DNA from: Castanea sativa
Lineage: Eukaryota; Streptophyta; Magnoliopsida; Fagales; Fagaceae
Length of the DNA stretch: 64,000 nucleotides
Direction of reading: 5' to 3'
Assembly (NCBI RefSeq): GCF_040712315.1
Contig: NC_134018.1
Coordinates: 4,859,501-4,923,500, forward strand
A model generated the notes under the pieces. That model searched no databases. It had not been told where the DNA came from and was given only the letters and a program-made list of their open reading frames with translations. Below, piece by piece: positions 35,461 through 46,412 of the stretch. A program made the translations under genes and the position numbers. Position 1 is the stretch's first letter. Each line of letters begins with the position of its first letter.

Positions 35461-37427
35461 AGATTGATAATCAATTACCAAGATCTTAATCATTTCCTTG
35501 CTGATGACAAGTTTCCACTGCCAAACAAAAGTACTCTTTTCCAACACCTTTCCAATGCAAAAGTGTTTTCAAAGTTCGATCTTAAAGCAGGTTTTTGGCA
35601 ACTTGGAATCCACCCAGAAGAAAGGTATAAGACAGCATTTTGCATTTCAGACCACCATTATCAATGGACGGTAATGCCTTTCGGCCTCAAAAATGCTCCA
35701 TCACAGTTTCAAAAGGCAATGGTAACTTTGTTCCAACCATTGTTGTCAAATGCACTGATATATGTAGATGATATCCTCCTATTCTCAAAAGATGCAGAAT
35801 CCCATGAAAAATTGCTCACTGAATTCTACAATTTAGTAAAAGTTTAAGGGATAATACTTTCAGAAAAGAAAATGGTCATAGGAGTATCCTCTATTGATTT
35901 CTTGGGAGTAAATATTTCAAATGGAAAGTACACTTTACAGCCTCACATTGCAGTCTTTCTCAGTGAATTTTCAGATGTCCTCACCAGTACTAAACAGATC
36001 CAGCAATTTCTTGGAATTGCTAATTACATGTCAGATTTCATTCCAAAAATTTCTAGATACAGAGATTGTTTGTCTAAGTTGTTGAAAAAAATCTCCTCCA
36101 CAATGGAATTCAGTTCATACAGAAGCAGTTCGACAGTTGAAAAAATTAGCAGAAAACCTTTCCCTTTTGCAGATTCCAGGAACAGGAAAAAGAATTTTGC
36201 AGACAGATGCAAGTGATGAGTATTGGGCAGCAGCTCTCTTTGAAGAAATTAATGGAAAAAGAAACATTTGTGGATACAAAAGTGGTGCATTCAAGCCTTC
36301 AGAACTCCATTATCATTCCACTTTCAAAGAAATTCTGGCAGTCAAACATGGCATTGAAAAGTTCCAGTTTCACCTCCTTGGTCACAATTTCCTTGTAGAA
36401 ATGGATATGTCTTCCTTCCCAAAAGTGCTCCAGTTCAAAATAAAAATGCTCCCCTATCCCCAGTTACTCAGATGGTCAAATTGATTTTCACAATGGTCCT
36501 TCCAAGTCAAGCACATCAAAGGTACAGATAACCTTATCACTGATTACCTTTCTAGAAAGCCTCCAATCCTCCATACCACAATAATTCCTCCACCCTTGTG
36601 TGTATACCCAATCACAGATCCATCCTCATCCTCAAGCCCTTCTTCATCCTCTGGCCCTTCTATTTCAGCCTCTGATAACATCATGAACATGATAGAAACC
36701 CTTCCCTCAAACATAAAAGACCAAATAAAAACCCTGACCCTCCAAGCCAGATCCAAAAGAATCATTCGAGTCCTCCATGATTATCTCAAACAACACCAAA
36801 GCCATTTCCTTGCCATTTTCCCAGATATTGAGCAACCATGGAAAACTCCATTTGCATTTTGGATAACATATTGGAATGTGGCGCATTACCTTTACATGTG
36901 GTACTTACTCAATGAGTACTACTTGTGCATTCATTTTGAGCCACGATTCTATGCAATCACTTTTCCCGATGAAAATAAATATTTTCACAAATTTTGGCAT
37001 GAAATTTTGAAAAATGATGCTCATGATGGTCAATGGTTCAAGTATCAAAAAACAGATCACCCCCGTTTTGGTCACAAAATTACCTTTGCATCTAGTAGCC
37101 AAGCTAAACTCGAAAAATAATGTTCAAGCATAAGGAATTTTCCACCCTCCAGACGTCCATTGGGTAACAAATGCTGACGGTATTATTCACAGACACACGG
37201 ATGTATCATGGATATCCTATCACTATTCATTCTCAATGGCAAAATCACTCAACCAGGGAATCCTTCCGAAAATTGTACCAGCTGACCCAGACATTTGTAG
37301 ATAGCAATGGCCCCATCAACACCATTGGGAAATGCCTAGTCTGTTTGATTTTGATGATCCCTATTACCATAACCATGATCCAGACGCAGATTTTGATGAA
37401 GAATTGTTCCAAGGAAAAGATGATTAA
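35461..37427 (+). pseudogene. Endogenous caulimovirid reverse transcriptase-RNase H and C-terminal region, broken
   Basis: Plus-strand fragment of a pararetroviral polyprotein. The text opens inside the reverse transcriptase. Typical blocks are seen: FSKFDLKAGFWQ, PFGLKNAPSQFQ and the catalytic YVDD at about 35760-35772. The RNase H domain begins at about 36190 (LQTDASDEYW), and the connecting motif HIKGTDN lies at about 36510. No integrase follows; instead a 280-residue unassigned C-terminal part runs to the stop at 37425-37427. Lack of integrase plus the promoter/leader organisation argues for a caulimovirid (florendovirus-like) and against Ty3/gypsy. Breaks: stop at 35845-35847, a frame change near 36100, stops at 36482-36484 and 37118-37120, another frame change soon after. 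The N-terminal part of the polyprotein is missing. Confidence 0.78.
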
Positions 37428-37500
37428 AGTAGATATGTACAAAAGATATATGCAAAAAAATTTTAAAAAATGGTGGGACCCGCTTTTGTCTTGGCTTCCT

Positions 37501-37650
37501 ACATTGCCGACACACGTCCTTCAAGTTTCCATGCATGATAGCTCGTCCTTACATTGCCGACACACTTCCTTCAAGTTTCCATGCATGATAGCTCGTCCTT
37601 ACATTGCCGACACACTTCCTTCAAGTTTCCATGCATGATAGTCGTCCTTT
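37501..37650 (+). repeat. 50-bp tandem repeat, three copies, upstream of the viral TATA
   Basis: Units start at 37501, 37551 and 37601 with ACATTGCCGACACAC and differ by one or two bases. They lie about 150 bp upstream of the TATA box, where caulimovirid enhancers usually sit. Confidence 0.92.
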
Positions 37651-37802
37651 CCTTCAGTTCCATAATTCTTATTGTCAGAAGAAAATATTGCAGAAGCCAG
37701 CTAGCACTAATTCTTTACAAGCCTGCGACAACTGTAAAGGAAAGAATCAGAATTCACGCTTCTTCACTGCAAATTATTTCGTCTTCTTGTAAAATATTTG
37801 CC

Positions 37803-37836
37803 TATAAATATTTGGTTTGTATTCCTAATTCGGCAG
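37803..37836 (+). promoter_or_regulatory. Putative caulimovirid RNA promoter
   Basis: TATAAATATT at 37803-37812, with the expected start about 30 nt downstream at about 37836, just where the inverted repeat arm begins. Placed by the TATA word and the arm boundary only. Confidence 0.6.
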
Positions 37837-38286
37837 AGCCAGAAGAATAGAAAGAGAGTTTTGGGAGAGAGTTTTAGAGAGTTAGAAAGTTTGAGAGAAA
37901 ATTTCAGAGTTGTAAAATTAGAGAGTCAGTCAGTTTGTGTAATAGTTTCCAGTTTATGTCTTCCAGTCCTGTAAAAAACCTGTTCAATTTAATAATATCC
38001 CTCAGTTTGTTGTACATTGTTCTATGTTCCATTCCACATTTTGCTGTTATTTTCTACAGTATTATAGCAATATATACCAATAATAAGCTTTCATGATCTT
38101 CTTACACTCTCCTATGTTCGTCTTGTAGTTGCAAGTCGTCCTTATTCACCTTTCACCAATTCTACATTCCCGTAACTTCCTACTTCATAAATTAAGTTTG
38201 GTTTTTGTATTTTAGTCCTTCTTTGTATTTTAGTTGTCCTTCGTCTTTTAGCCTTTTACCTTAATTCGTCACTTTCTCCTACTTCT
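37836..38286 (+). repeat. Inverted repeat arm 2: caulimovirid leader (plus)
   Basis: 451 bp, inverted partner of 35010-35460. Host unit 4 begins immediately after it (38287). Confidence 0.9.
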
Positions 38287-39222
38287 TCGTCCATTTTTGT
38301 CTTGCTTTGCATCTACACCGGATCCAAAGCCAAATCTTGGTTTAGCTTATGTGTTGTATTCGTACTGTAATTTTCAGCCCCATAATGTCATTGTTGCTCT
38401 TATAATTAAAATAATTTTCATTTATTTATTGCAGAGAACTATGAGCGAGTGAATTTGAATTAGGATAAAAAAAAAAATTAAAAAGAATTGTTTCCTAAAT
38501 TTTCAAGACATAAAAAATTGTACCATTATTTATTCTTGTCAAAAACAACCAAGTACTATATAATATGAAGAAGTGGATTTATATTAGAGTACTCCCCAAA
38601 AATCCTAAAAAATTCTAAAAATAGAGATATTTAAGTAGCCCATCAAATGCATCACAAAGCGAGTCCAAATCTTCTGTTTCATATTCTCTATTCTGCTCTA
38701 TACTCTACAAATAAAAGCTTGACACATGTCCATCTACTTAATTTTTTTTTTTTTTTGCTGAATATGTCCATCTACTTAATTAAATCTTAATTTTTTGGCT
38801 TTATTATTTTAGTTACCTAAATTAAATAAATAAAGAAAATAAGAAAAACACAACAGTCAACTCATCTCACCACCAGCACCGCCACCATCTGACCATCGTT
38901 CGACAGAGCCACCAATGCCTTTAGTCACAGCCATCCAGCTAAGGTACCATCTTGGAACTAAATGATGCCAAGCCAGATCTAGGACCTTCAAACTCCAACA
39001 AAGTCCAATATTCTGTCATTCCTTTTCTCGGCTTTCTTAGGAACTAAACATTATGGTTGATCTCGATAAAATAAAAGTGGGTCGGTAGGTGATGTAAAAT
39101 CTATTATAGTTTTCAAATAAAACTACTTTTATTTTTATTTTGTCTTTCTACCATGTTATCCTTTTCGGCCTTTGGTTCCTGAAAAATAAAAAATTGTTTT
39201 ATCAAACTCTATATTTTGAGAG

Positions 39223-40657
39223 CAATGGCAGAGTCAGGAATTTTGAGTTGGGACAGGCCAAACTATTGTGTCAAGATAAACTCAAATCACAAATAGACAC
39301 TATCCTAAAAAATCCACATAATATGTGTATGAAAGTATAAATTTTAATTTTCTTATTCTAAATAATATATGTGGTATGCATTTGTATTAGAACTCATTTC
39401 CCTCTCCCTTGTGTGTGTGTGTTTGTTTCTCAACAAAAAAAAAGTTATATATATATACATATACACAAATTATCAACTTTAGAATCTGTTTGGAATCTGC
39501 TTATTTTACTGAAACTGAAAACTTTTTACTGAAAGTACTGTAAATAGAGGTAAAAGTTAGCTGAAATAATACAGTGAAACCTATAAATAGTATCAAAAAG
39601 TGCAGTGGAGCCCATAAATAGTATAAATTTTAATTTTCTTATTCTAAATTATATATGTGGTGTGCATTTGTGTTAAAACCGTTTTCCCTCTCCCTTGTTT
39701 GTGTGTTTGTTTCTCAAAAAAAAAAAAGTTATATATATACATATACACAAATTATCAACTTTAGGATCTGTTTGGGATCTGCTTATTTTGCTAAAACTGA
39801 AAACTTTTTAATGAAAGTACTGTAGATAGAAATAAAAGTTAGCTGAAATAATATAGTGGGACTCATAAATAGTATCAAAAAGTGCAGTGGAGCCCATAAA
39901 TAGTACAAAAAATAAGCTAAATAGTAAAATAAGCTGTCAAAAAATAAGTTATCCAAACGAACACTTAATATGTATATATATACACCTAGACACAAGATCT
40001 TCTTTATAAAAGAAACTTATAATCTTCTTAAACTCTAATTAAGTATACAAATATTGTATAATTAGATATACAACATACAAATATAAAGAACAAAAAAAAA
40101 ATGAATATAGTATCTTCCATCGAAGTCATGCTTGACAATAATACTTCATGTAATAAGCTTCATCAATTAATATTTTTATAACAAAATTATACATAATTTC
40201 CTTTTTAATATATAAATTGTTCGTAAAATTTCATCCATGTTTGACAAATCAAAATCATATTGTTATAACTTAAGTCTTATATGAGCTTTTTTTTTTCTTG
40301 ATAAAATCTTGAGAATAGAAAATTTCAACCAAATAGCATATATTATCAATGTTGAATGATTTAAATGCATTAATAAAATTTGAAATTGAGCTAAAAATTA
40401 GGGATCCCACTATTTACTCACAAAACTTACTATCTAATTTTTTCATTCTATTGCAATTGTATATTAACACTAAACTTTCTTTTTCTGGAAATGATTACTA
40501 AATTAGTTAATCAATGCTTTCTTTGGTGGGGGGGGGGCAACTTCTATTTTTTTTCCATATAACCTTTAAATATTTATAAAAGAAATGCCTATATTAAAAA
40601 AAAAAAAAAATTGGAGGAGCCAAGGCATCTCCAAGGATGCATGTGGCTCCGCCACTA
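39223..40657. mobile_element. Non-autonomous hAT-like element (1435 bp)
   Basis: Termini CAATGGCAGAGTCAG and, inverted, TAGTGGCGGAGCCAC fit the hAT-like pattern. It is flanked by TTTGAGAG (39215-39222) and TTTGAGTG (40658-40665), 7 of 8 identical. Unit 2 has the empty site at about 7226. Inside is a direct duplication with a period of about 284 bp (39334-39615 and 39618-39900). No coding capacity. Confidence 0.78.
39764..39968. mobile_element. MITE nested in the hAT-like element
   Basis: Inverted termini GGATCTGTTTGGGATCTGCT and, inverted, GTGTTCGTTTGGATAACTTA, a common plant MITE layout. A partial second copy at about 39480-39610 was made by the internal duplication. Confidence 0.6.
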
Positions 40658-40727
40658 TTTGAGTGCTCTTTGTGATGGGGAAAATCACAACCAAAATTTT
40701 TCGATGTCAATGGATGGTTGTGACTGA

Positions 40728-40885
40728 AGGTGTTAGTGGCTCTGGCAAATGATAGTGGTAGTGATTGAATAAGAGATCTGGGGTTTGATCCTTCCCTATA
40801 CCAAAAATTAATTGGTGTCTTGATTTAATGATAGAGAGCTATCATCAGAAGCAAACGTCATAAGTTGGAACTCTCTCAAAAAAAT
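40728..40885 (+). mobile_element. SINE-like repeat, copy 3
   Basis: Third copy of the family at 7292-7460, with B-box-like GGGTTTGATCC and core AATTAATTGGTGTCTTG. Confidence 0.45.
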
Positions 40886-41493
40886 ATTTTCTTTATTTAT
40901 TTAAATTAGGTAACTCAAATAATGAAGCCAAAAAATTAGAATTTATTTAAATAGATGGATATATAGCAAGTTTTTATTTGTGAAATAAAGAATGAATTAG
41001 AGAAAGTAAACTCCCACAAAACACAAAGACCTTCTGTGCTTGATGTTATTCCCTCACTTTCATAAACATTTTTGGAATATTGTAGTTCAGGACACAAAAA
41101 CATCGTGCGTGTCTTTTTTTTAACTATTGGTCAGTTCACAAATCCCCATGAAATGTTGTTTATAAAATATTGAAGGAATTCTCAATGGAGACTTTCTTAA
41201 GTGTAATTTTTATTATACATACTAATCTTAAATTAATAAGACTAACATGACCTCGGTTATTTGTGGAGAAAAGGCCAAAGGGGCTACATAATAATAACTA
41301 AAATAGGACATTAGGTTAGAGTGTTATTTACACCCACTAAATTTAGTGTCACTTCCAAATCGGTTCTTCGGCTTTCATTATTTATACTATCGTCTATTAC
41401 AATAATGTCAAAACACTTCTGTTATAATCCATTAAGCTTTGTACTGGCTTCGAGTTAAGTTCGATGTATTATGATGGTTTAGTTCAAAGAAGA

Positions 41494-41606
41494 GATCCAG
41501 TGTGGGTGAACTTCAAGCATGAATTACTTCAAAATTTCTGCTACTCTTGTGGTTTACTAGATCATAGGGAATGAGAAAGCCGTGAGAGGATCAAGAAGGT
41601 AAGCAA
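41494..41606 (+). pseudogene. LINE ORF1-type zinc-knuckle remnant, unit 4 copy
   Basis: Same short remnant as 9722-9842 (NFCYSCGLLDH), again closed by the in-frame stop, so the break predates duplication. Confidence 0.5.
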
Positions 41607-42449
41607 GGGTGGCAATACTCAATATGGACTACGGCTAAGCTGCCTTATTGGTTTGGGTTCTCTTTCATTCTGGTTAAGCCACTCTTTCTCCACATGTTAT
41701 GTTAGGCTAATCGCCACTGTCACAGATGACTTGGGATGCTACACACTTACAATACAAGTCTCTCTAGACCCAAACACAACTTTGCGGCGAAGTTATTGGA
41801 TGTGGGTGTGGCTTCAATATGTACTATTCCTACAAGGCTACAATCCTGACAAGTTTTTATTTTTTATTTTTTTCTTGATTGGACAATCTTGACAAGGTTT
41901 TTTTTGGTTTGTGTTGTTATAGAAACAAAGACAGGCACACCCAAAAAATACAAGGAAAATAGTTCTAATACAAAAGCACACCAATTCTAACAAGTTGAAT
42001 GTGAATAGTTGAATTTATGAAACCAAAAAAAAAAAAAACTTTTGTGCCGGAACTATAGTGCTAATTATAAATCTTTACAAAACTAATGGAAAATTTTCAT
42101 AGAAAAATAATAATACTTTACACCCACATGTGCAAAAAAAGAAATATATATATCGGAATCTTTCACATGTGCAAAAAAATTAAATAAAAAAAGGGGTTGA
42201 TTATACCTTGCTAAATTATGGACTGAATTCAATTGGTTTAATTATGATTTGAAAAGTTTAACTTTGCCAACATATGAGGTTTTTATTTTGTTTTCTGAGT
42301 CTAATTATCAGACAACGTGATCCACATGATCAATTTTTTTATGAATTAGTTCCAAATCCTAATAAGTATGGGGAATGAAATTAAGTAATTAATAATTATG
42401 TAGCGTTGCAGACGTATCATGACGTTGGGACATTGACCAGCTTTGCCTT

Positions 42450-42637
42450 CTTTTTTTTTTTTTTTTTTTTTTTATACAAGATATAATTTTACTCTACTTT
42501 AATCTAATATAAGTGTATATGTGTGTAAAACTCCCTCCTGAAAACTTGAACTTAAACTCTAGTCCTTACTCTACACTCTACAAGTACTTATACTTAACCA
42601 TCGCATAAAAAATATGCAATGATTTTGAGAATCAACT
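42450..42637 (-). mobile_element. tRNA-derived SINE, second copy, with TSD
   Basis: Diverged copy of the SINE at 2675-2847, poly(A) at its left side. Flanked by AGCTTTGCCTT at 42439-42449 and 42638-42648. Absent from unit 2. Confidence 0.75.
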
Positions 42638-45129
42638 AGCTTTGCCTTTGGTCTACCGATTGTAATTGGAGCACTAAAAAATTGCATCTTTAGCTGTCAG
42701 CCTTGAGCTAGGAATAGTCACGGATGTTAACCCAGACTTTTCAACGAGAATGCAAATATCTGAAATCACACGGAGTGGAAGAGCGTGCCGTGCACACTCC
42801 ATTAATGCTGCTTTTTTTGATACCTCTAATAGAAGGAAGGAAAAAGTTAACGGTGACAAAAAGGACCCAAAAAAAAAAGCTGGTTTTTTTCATAAAAATT
42901 GTATTAAGGGCATCTGTTTATATATTTTTTGTGAATAATTATTTATTTTTGGATGTCGCAAAATTTGATTATTTTTGGAAATTCTAATGCATACAATATT
43001 AAATTATTAATAGCTTTTCTAAATTTTTATTTTATTTAATAAATTATTTCACTTTTTTGGTTGAGAGTTTAAATTAAAGAAAATAGTTTTAGAAAACTGT
43101 ACTTTTATTTATAAGATAATGCATTAAATGTTGTTGTCTTAATATATTAAATTTTCTAAATAAAACAAATAAAAAATGATGGGGGAAGTAATAAAATCCT
43201 TCCTTTGAAATGAAAGGTTAGACTTTGAATGAAAAATAATCTCAAGTAGCAAATATATATATATATATATATAAATATATATATATAAAAGATAGGTTTA
43301 AGTTACACCTGGTGTAATTATTTAATACAATTATTTAGTGAGTTTAGAGAGAGAAGTTGTTTAGATTTGGTCTTTAGAGAGAGAAGCGTTGAATTTAGGG
43401 AAATTAATGCGGGGGATAACCAAAATCCAAAATCATTATATGAAAATCTAAATTTAGGGAATTTAGAGAGAGAAGTGTTACTTGCAATATAGAAAATTTA
43501 ACAAAAATTTTATATAACAACCTTTATCACATAATAATTTTTCATTATATGAAAAGACCATTCGTATAAAAGTTTAAAGAAAATACTTGTTACAGTTTTT
43601 TTTTTCTTTTTCTTTTCTTTTTTTTTGAGAAGGTTGTTACAATTGTTTATACAAAAAGAAGTTTTTCAAAATTAAAATTAATAAAATCATTATATTTAGT
43701 TATATTATCAATTGACAAGGAGATTTCAATAAAACATAAATATAAAAACTTAATTAACAATTTTTCATCTCAAAAAGAAAAAATAATGGATTTTAAATGT
43801 AAATAGTTTCAAACAAATTAAGTTGAATTTAATATAAAAATGACCCTACTTAAACTTATCTTCTTAAGCCTCAAACTGTATTGAGTTGGTCCCAGCTTAA
43901 ATTTTTACATACATACACCACACACTCATGTGCACACACTTGTAACAGTGCCATAATTTTATGTAAATATTTATTTTAATCGAATGTCTTCTAAAGATTG
44001 GATTCACATATTTTTATGTGCATAATATGGCCAAAAACAATTACATAAATAAAATAAAAAAATATTAATTTTTGTATAGGTTTAATAGACATGTTTATGG
44101 TTGAGTACATGTTTATGTTTGAAAAAAAATATGCTTTAATTCAATAAAGATTAAAAAATACTTAAGTGAATTGATACTTAATTGCAAAATTTTTATTCCT
44201 CGGAATATAGGTAAAATTTCATTTATGAAAATATTCATGTTTAAATATTAGTTTGTTGTCTAAAAAAAACTATAATTATTTTCCTATTACACAAGCAAAA
44301 GTAACAAAAATAATATTATATTTGATATTTTTTTTAATAGTGCAACTAGACAAAAGTTTAAAGGTGTTGGTGAATTTATCAAAGTAGAGTTTTTTTAAAA
44401 AAAAAAATTCTTTGAAAGATTTTTATTCAATGTTAGCGAAGTGCTTTAGATTTTACTTCATTTATCAGGGCTGTGAGGGACAACCAAAATCCATCTGCAA
44501 AGTATCCAAAGTTTATGTTACCAAATTCAAATAGTTATGAGTAGTGTAAATTCTTAATGATACAGTTGGTAGTGCATGTTAACATGACTGATAACTACCC
44601 TTTGTACAAGATTGCTTAACTTCCATGGATTTTGTTGAAGACACAAATTAGCAATTATATACATTAAATTTTTTACTTTAAAAGGAAATGCAAATAGATT
44701 GCCATATAATTTGTTAAATGTTGTGGATATAGCACTTCTCTTATAACAAATATAATAAAGTTTTTGTTTAAGGAGTGTTCAATGCAACTAGAAAAAAATT
44801 TAAAAGGTGGTGGTGCATTTAATTTACACTATATACACACATACACACATGTAATGAGTGTAAAAAATATTAATTGTTATCATCTGTTTAAGATGCATGT
44901 TTGTCCTTAAGTACATATTTGTGTTAAGAAATATGTTTTATTAGGAAAATAAGCTGAAGTTAATTTATTAACAAAAGTTATGTGTGAATTGATACTTCTG
45001 CGGATTAACTTTTTGAGAAACTTTTAAATTCATTGGAATGTTAGGTGAATTTCATTTGTAAAATTGTCGAGTGATTGGTTTGTTGTTTAATATTCAAGAA
45101 CATGGTTCGTTGTTTATTATTATTATTAT

Positions 45130-46324
45130 TGTAGAGAGGGAAAATTCCCGACCTATCACAAGCTGACACATCATACTACCAAAGTCCACAAAATACAACC
45201 AATTACAAAGCGCCACGTACTGCTGCTAGGTTTTGCCATCGCTATTCAGAAACCAATAGAAATTTGCCAAGTGTCATTGAAATAAAGGCATGAAACTGCA
45301 TCAGCAGGTGTAAGCAATGACACAAGCAGCTCCGCACATGTAAGCGATGACACAGGCAGCCTCGCACGTGTAAGCAGTGACACAAGCACTCAGCACATGT
45401 AAGCGATGACACAGGCAGCCTCGCACGTGTAAGCAGTGACACAAGCACTCAGCACGTGTAAGCGATGACATAAGCGGACCAATCAAACTCCGCCACGTGT
45501 CGCTCACCTACCCCTAAACTCCTATAAATAGAAGCCTTCCTAAAACATTTAGGGGGACACAGAACAGAGAGAAGGAAGAAGATATCTTGAGTTCAGAAAC
45601 CCAGAAGCTCTGCCAGGATCAAACCTCAAAGCCTCCAAGAAATTCAAGAACTTCAACCTCGAATACAGACGACATTCGAAGCAAAGTCATCCAAACTACT
45701 CGTCCGAATCTCAAAGTTCACTGGAATCAAGCTCAAAAGCCTCCAGAAACCTCAACAAACCACAAATTGGTGAAGCTCTACGGATTCAAGCCTCCAAAGC
45801 CCCGAAGAACTTCCACCACAAACCTTCAAATACAAAGAACAATCAAAGAGGAGTCATCCAAATCATATTCCTCAATCTCAAAGTTCACTGGAATCAAGCT
45901 CAAAAGCCTCTAGAAACCTCAACAAACCATAAATCAACGAAGCTCTACGGAATCAAGCCTCTAAAGCACCGAAGAACTTCCACCACAAACCTTCAAACAC
46001 GAAGAACACACGAAGAACACGAAGAACACACGAAGAACACGAAGAACAAAGAATTTCTAACAAGCTCATAGCCAGAGATTCATTGTAATTCCGTTTCAAA
46101 GATCTTCGATCTATTCCTCAGCCAAATTGAAGAATATCTTATGTTCAAATCAAAATCACATTACCACAATTCCAATCAATAAATCTTTCAAGGAGATCGA
46201 ATCAGAGGATCACTCTTTTGTAATTACAGAGAATTGTACCACACATTTATCAATACAAATTCGTATTTGCGAAACTATTTTACTTGTTTGATTTATTTCG
46301 AACTAAGAAATTTAGTCGTCTACA
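45130..46324 (+). repeat. 5' LTR of the gag-only element
   Basis: 1195 bp. TATA box at about 45532 (CCTATAAATAG). Upstream, 45300-45510, is a tandem repeat of about 30 bp units containing CACGTG (G-box), plus CCACGTGTC at 45492-45500. Downstream is a CACGAAGAACA minisatellite (about 45996-46046). Differs from the 3' LTR by two adjacent substitutions, four single-base indels within about 30 bp near 45590, and one 20-bp repeat unit. Confidence 0.95.
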
Positions 46325-46412
46325 AATTCTGGCACGCCCGGTGGGACCTCTCTGCCTCTCATCTCATTCTCCTTCAAAGAAAAAAATCTTCATCATCTTG
46401 CTACCAACTTCA

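Noticed and set aside
35464..36484. RT-RNase H as part of a Ty3/gypsy element
   Set aside because: No integrase follows, no LTRs flank it, and a promoter plus leader lies after the coding region and is shared with the start of another ORF. This fits a caulimovirid better.
37501..37650. CRISPR-like direct repeats (three 50-bp units)
   Set aside because: Units abut with no spacers, in a plant viral promoter; simple tandem repeat.
45242..45507. Minus-strand Cys-rich ORFs (repeated CLCHCLHVRG-like text), present again at 55034-55299
   Set aside because: They read the 30-bp G-box tandem repeat in the two LTRs. Different frames give similar Cys-rich text; no start context or homology.
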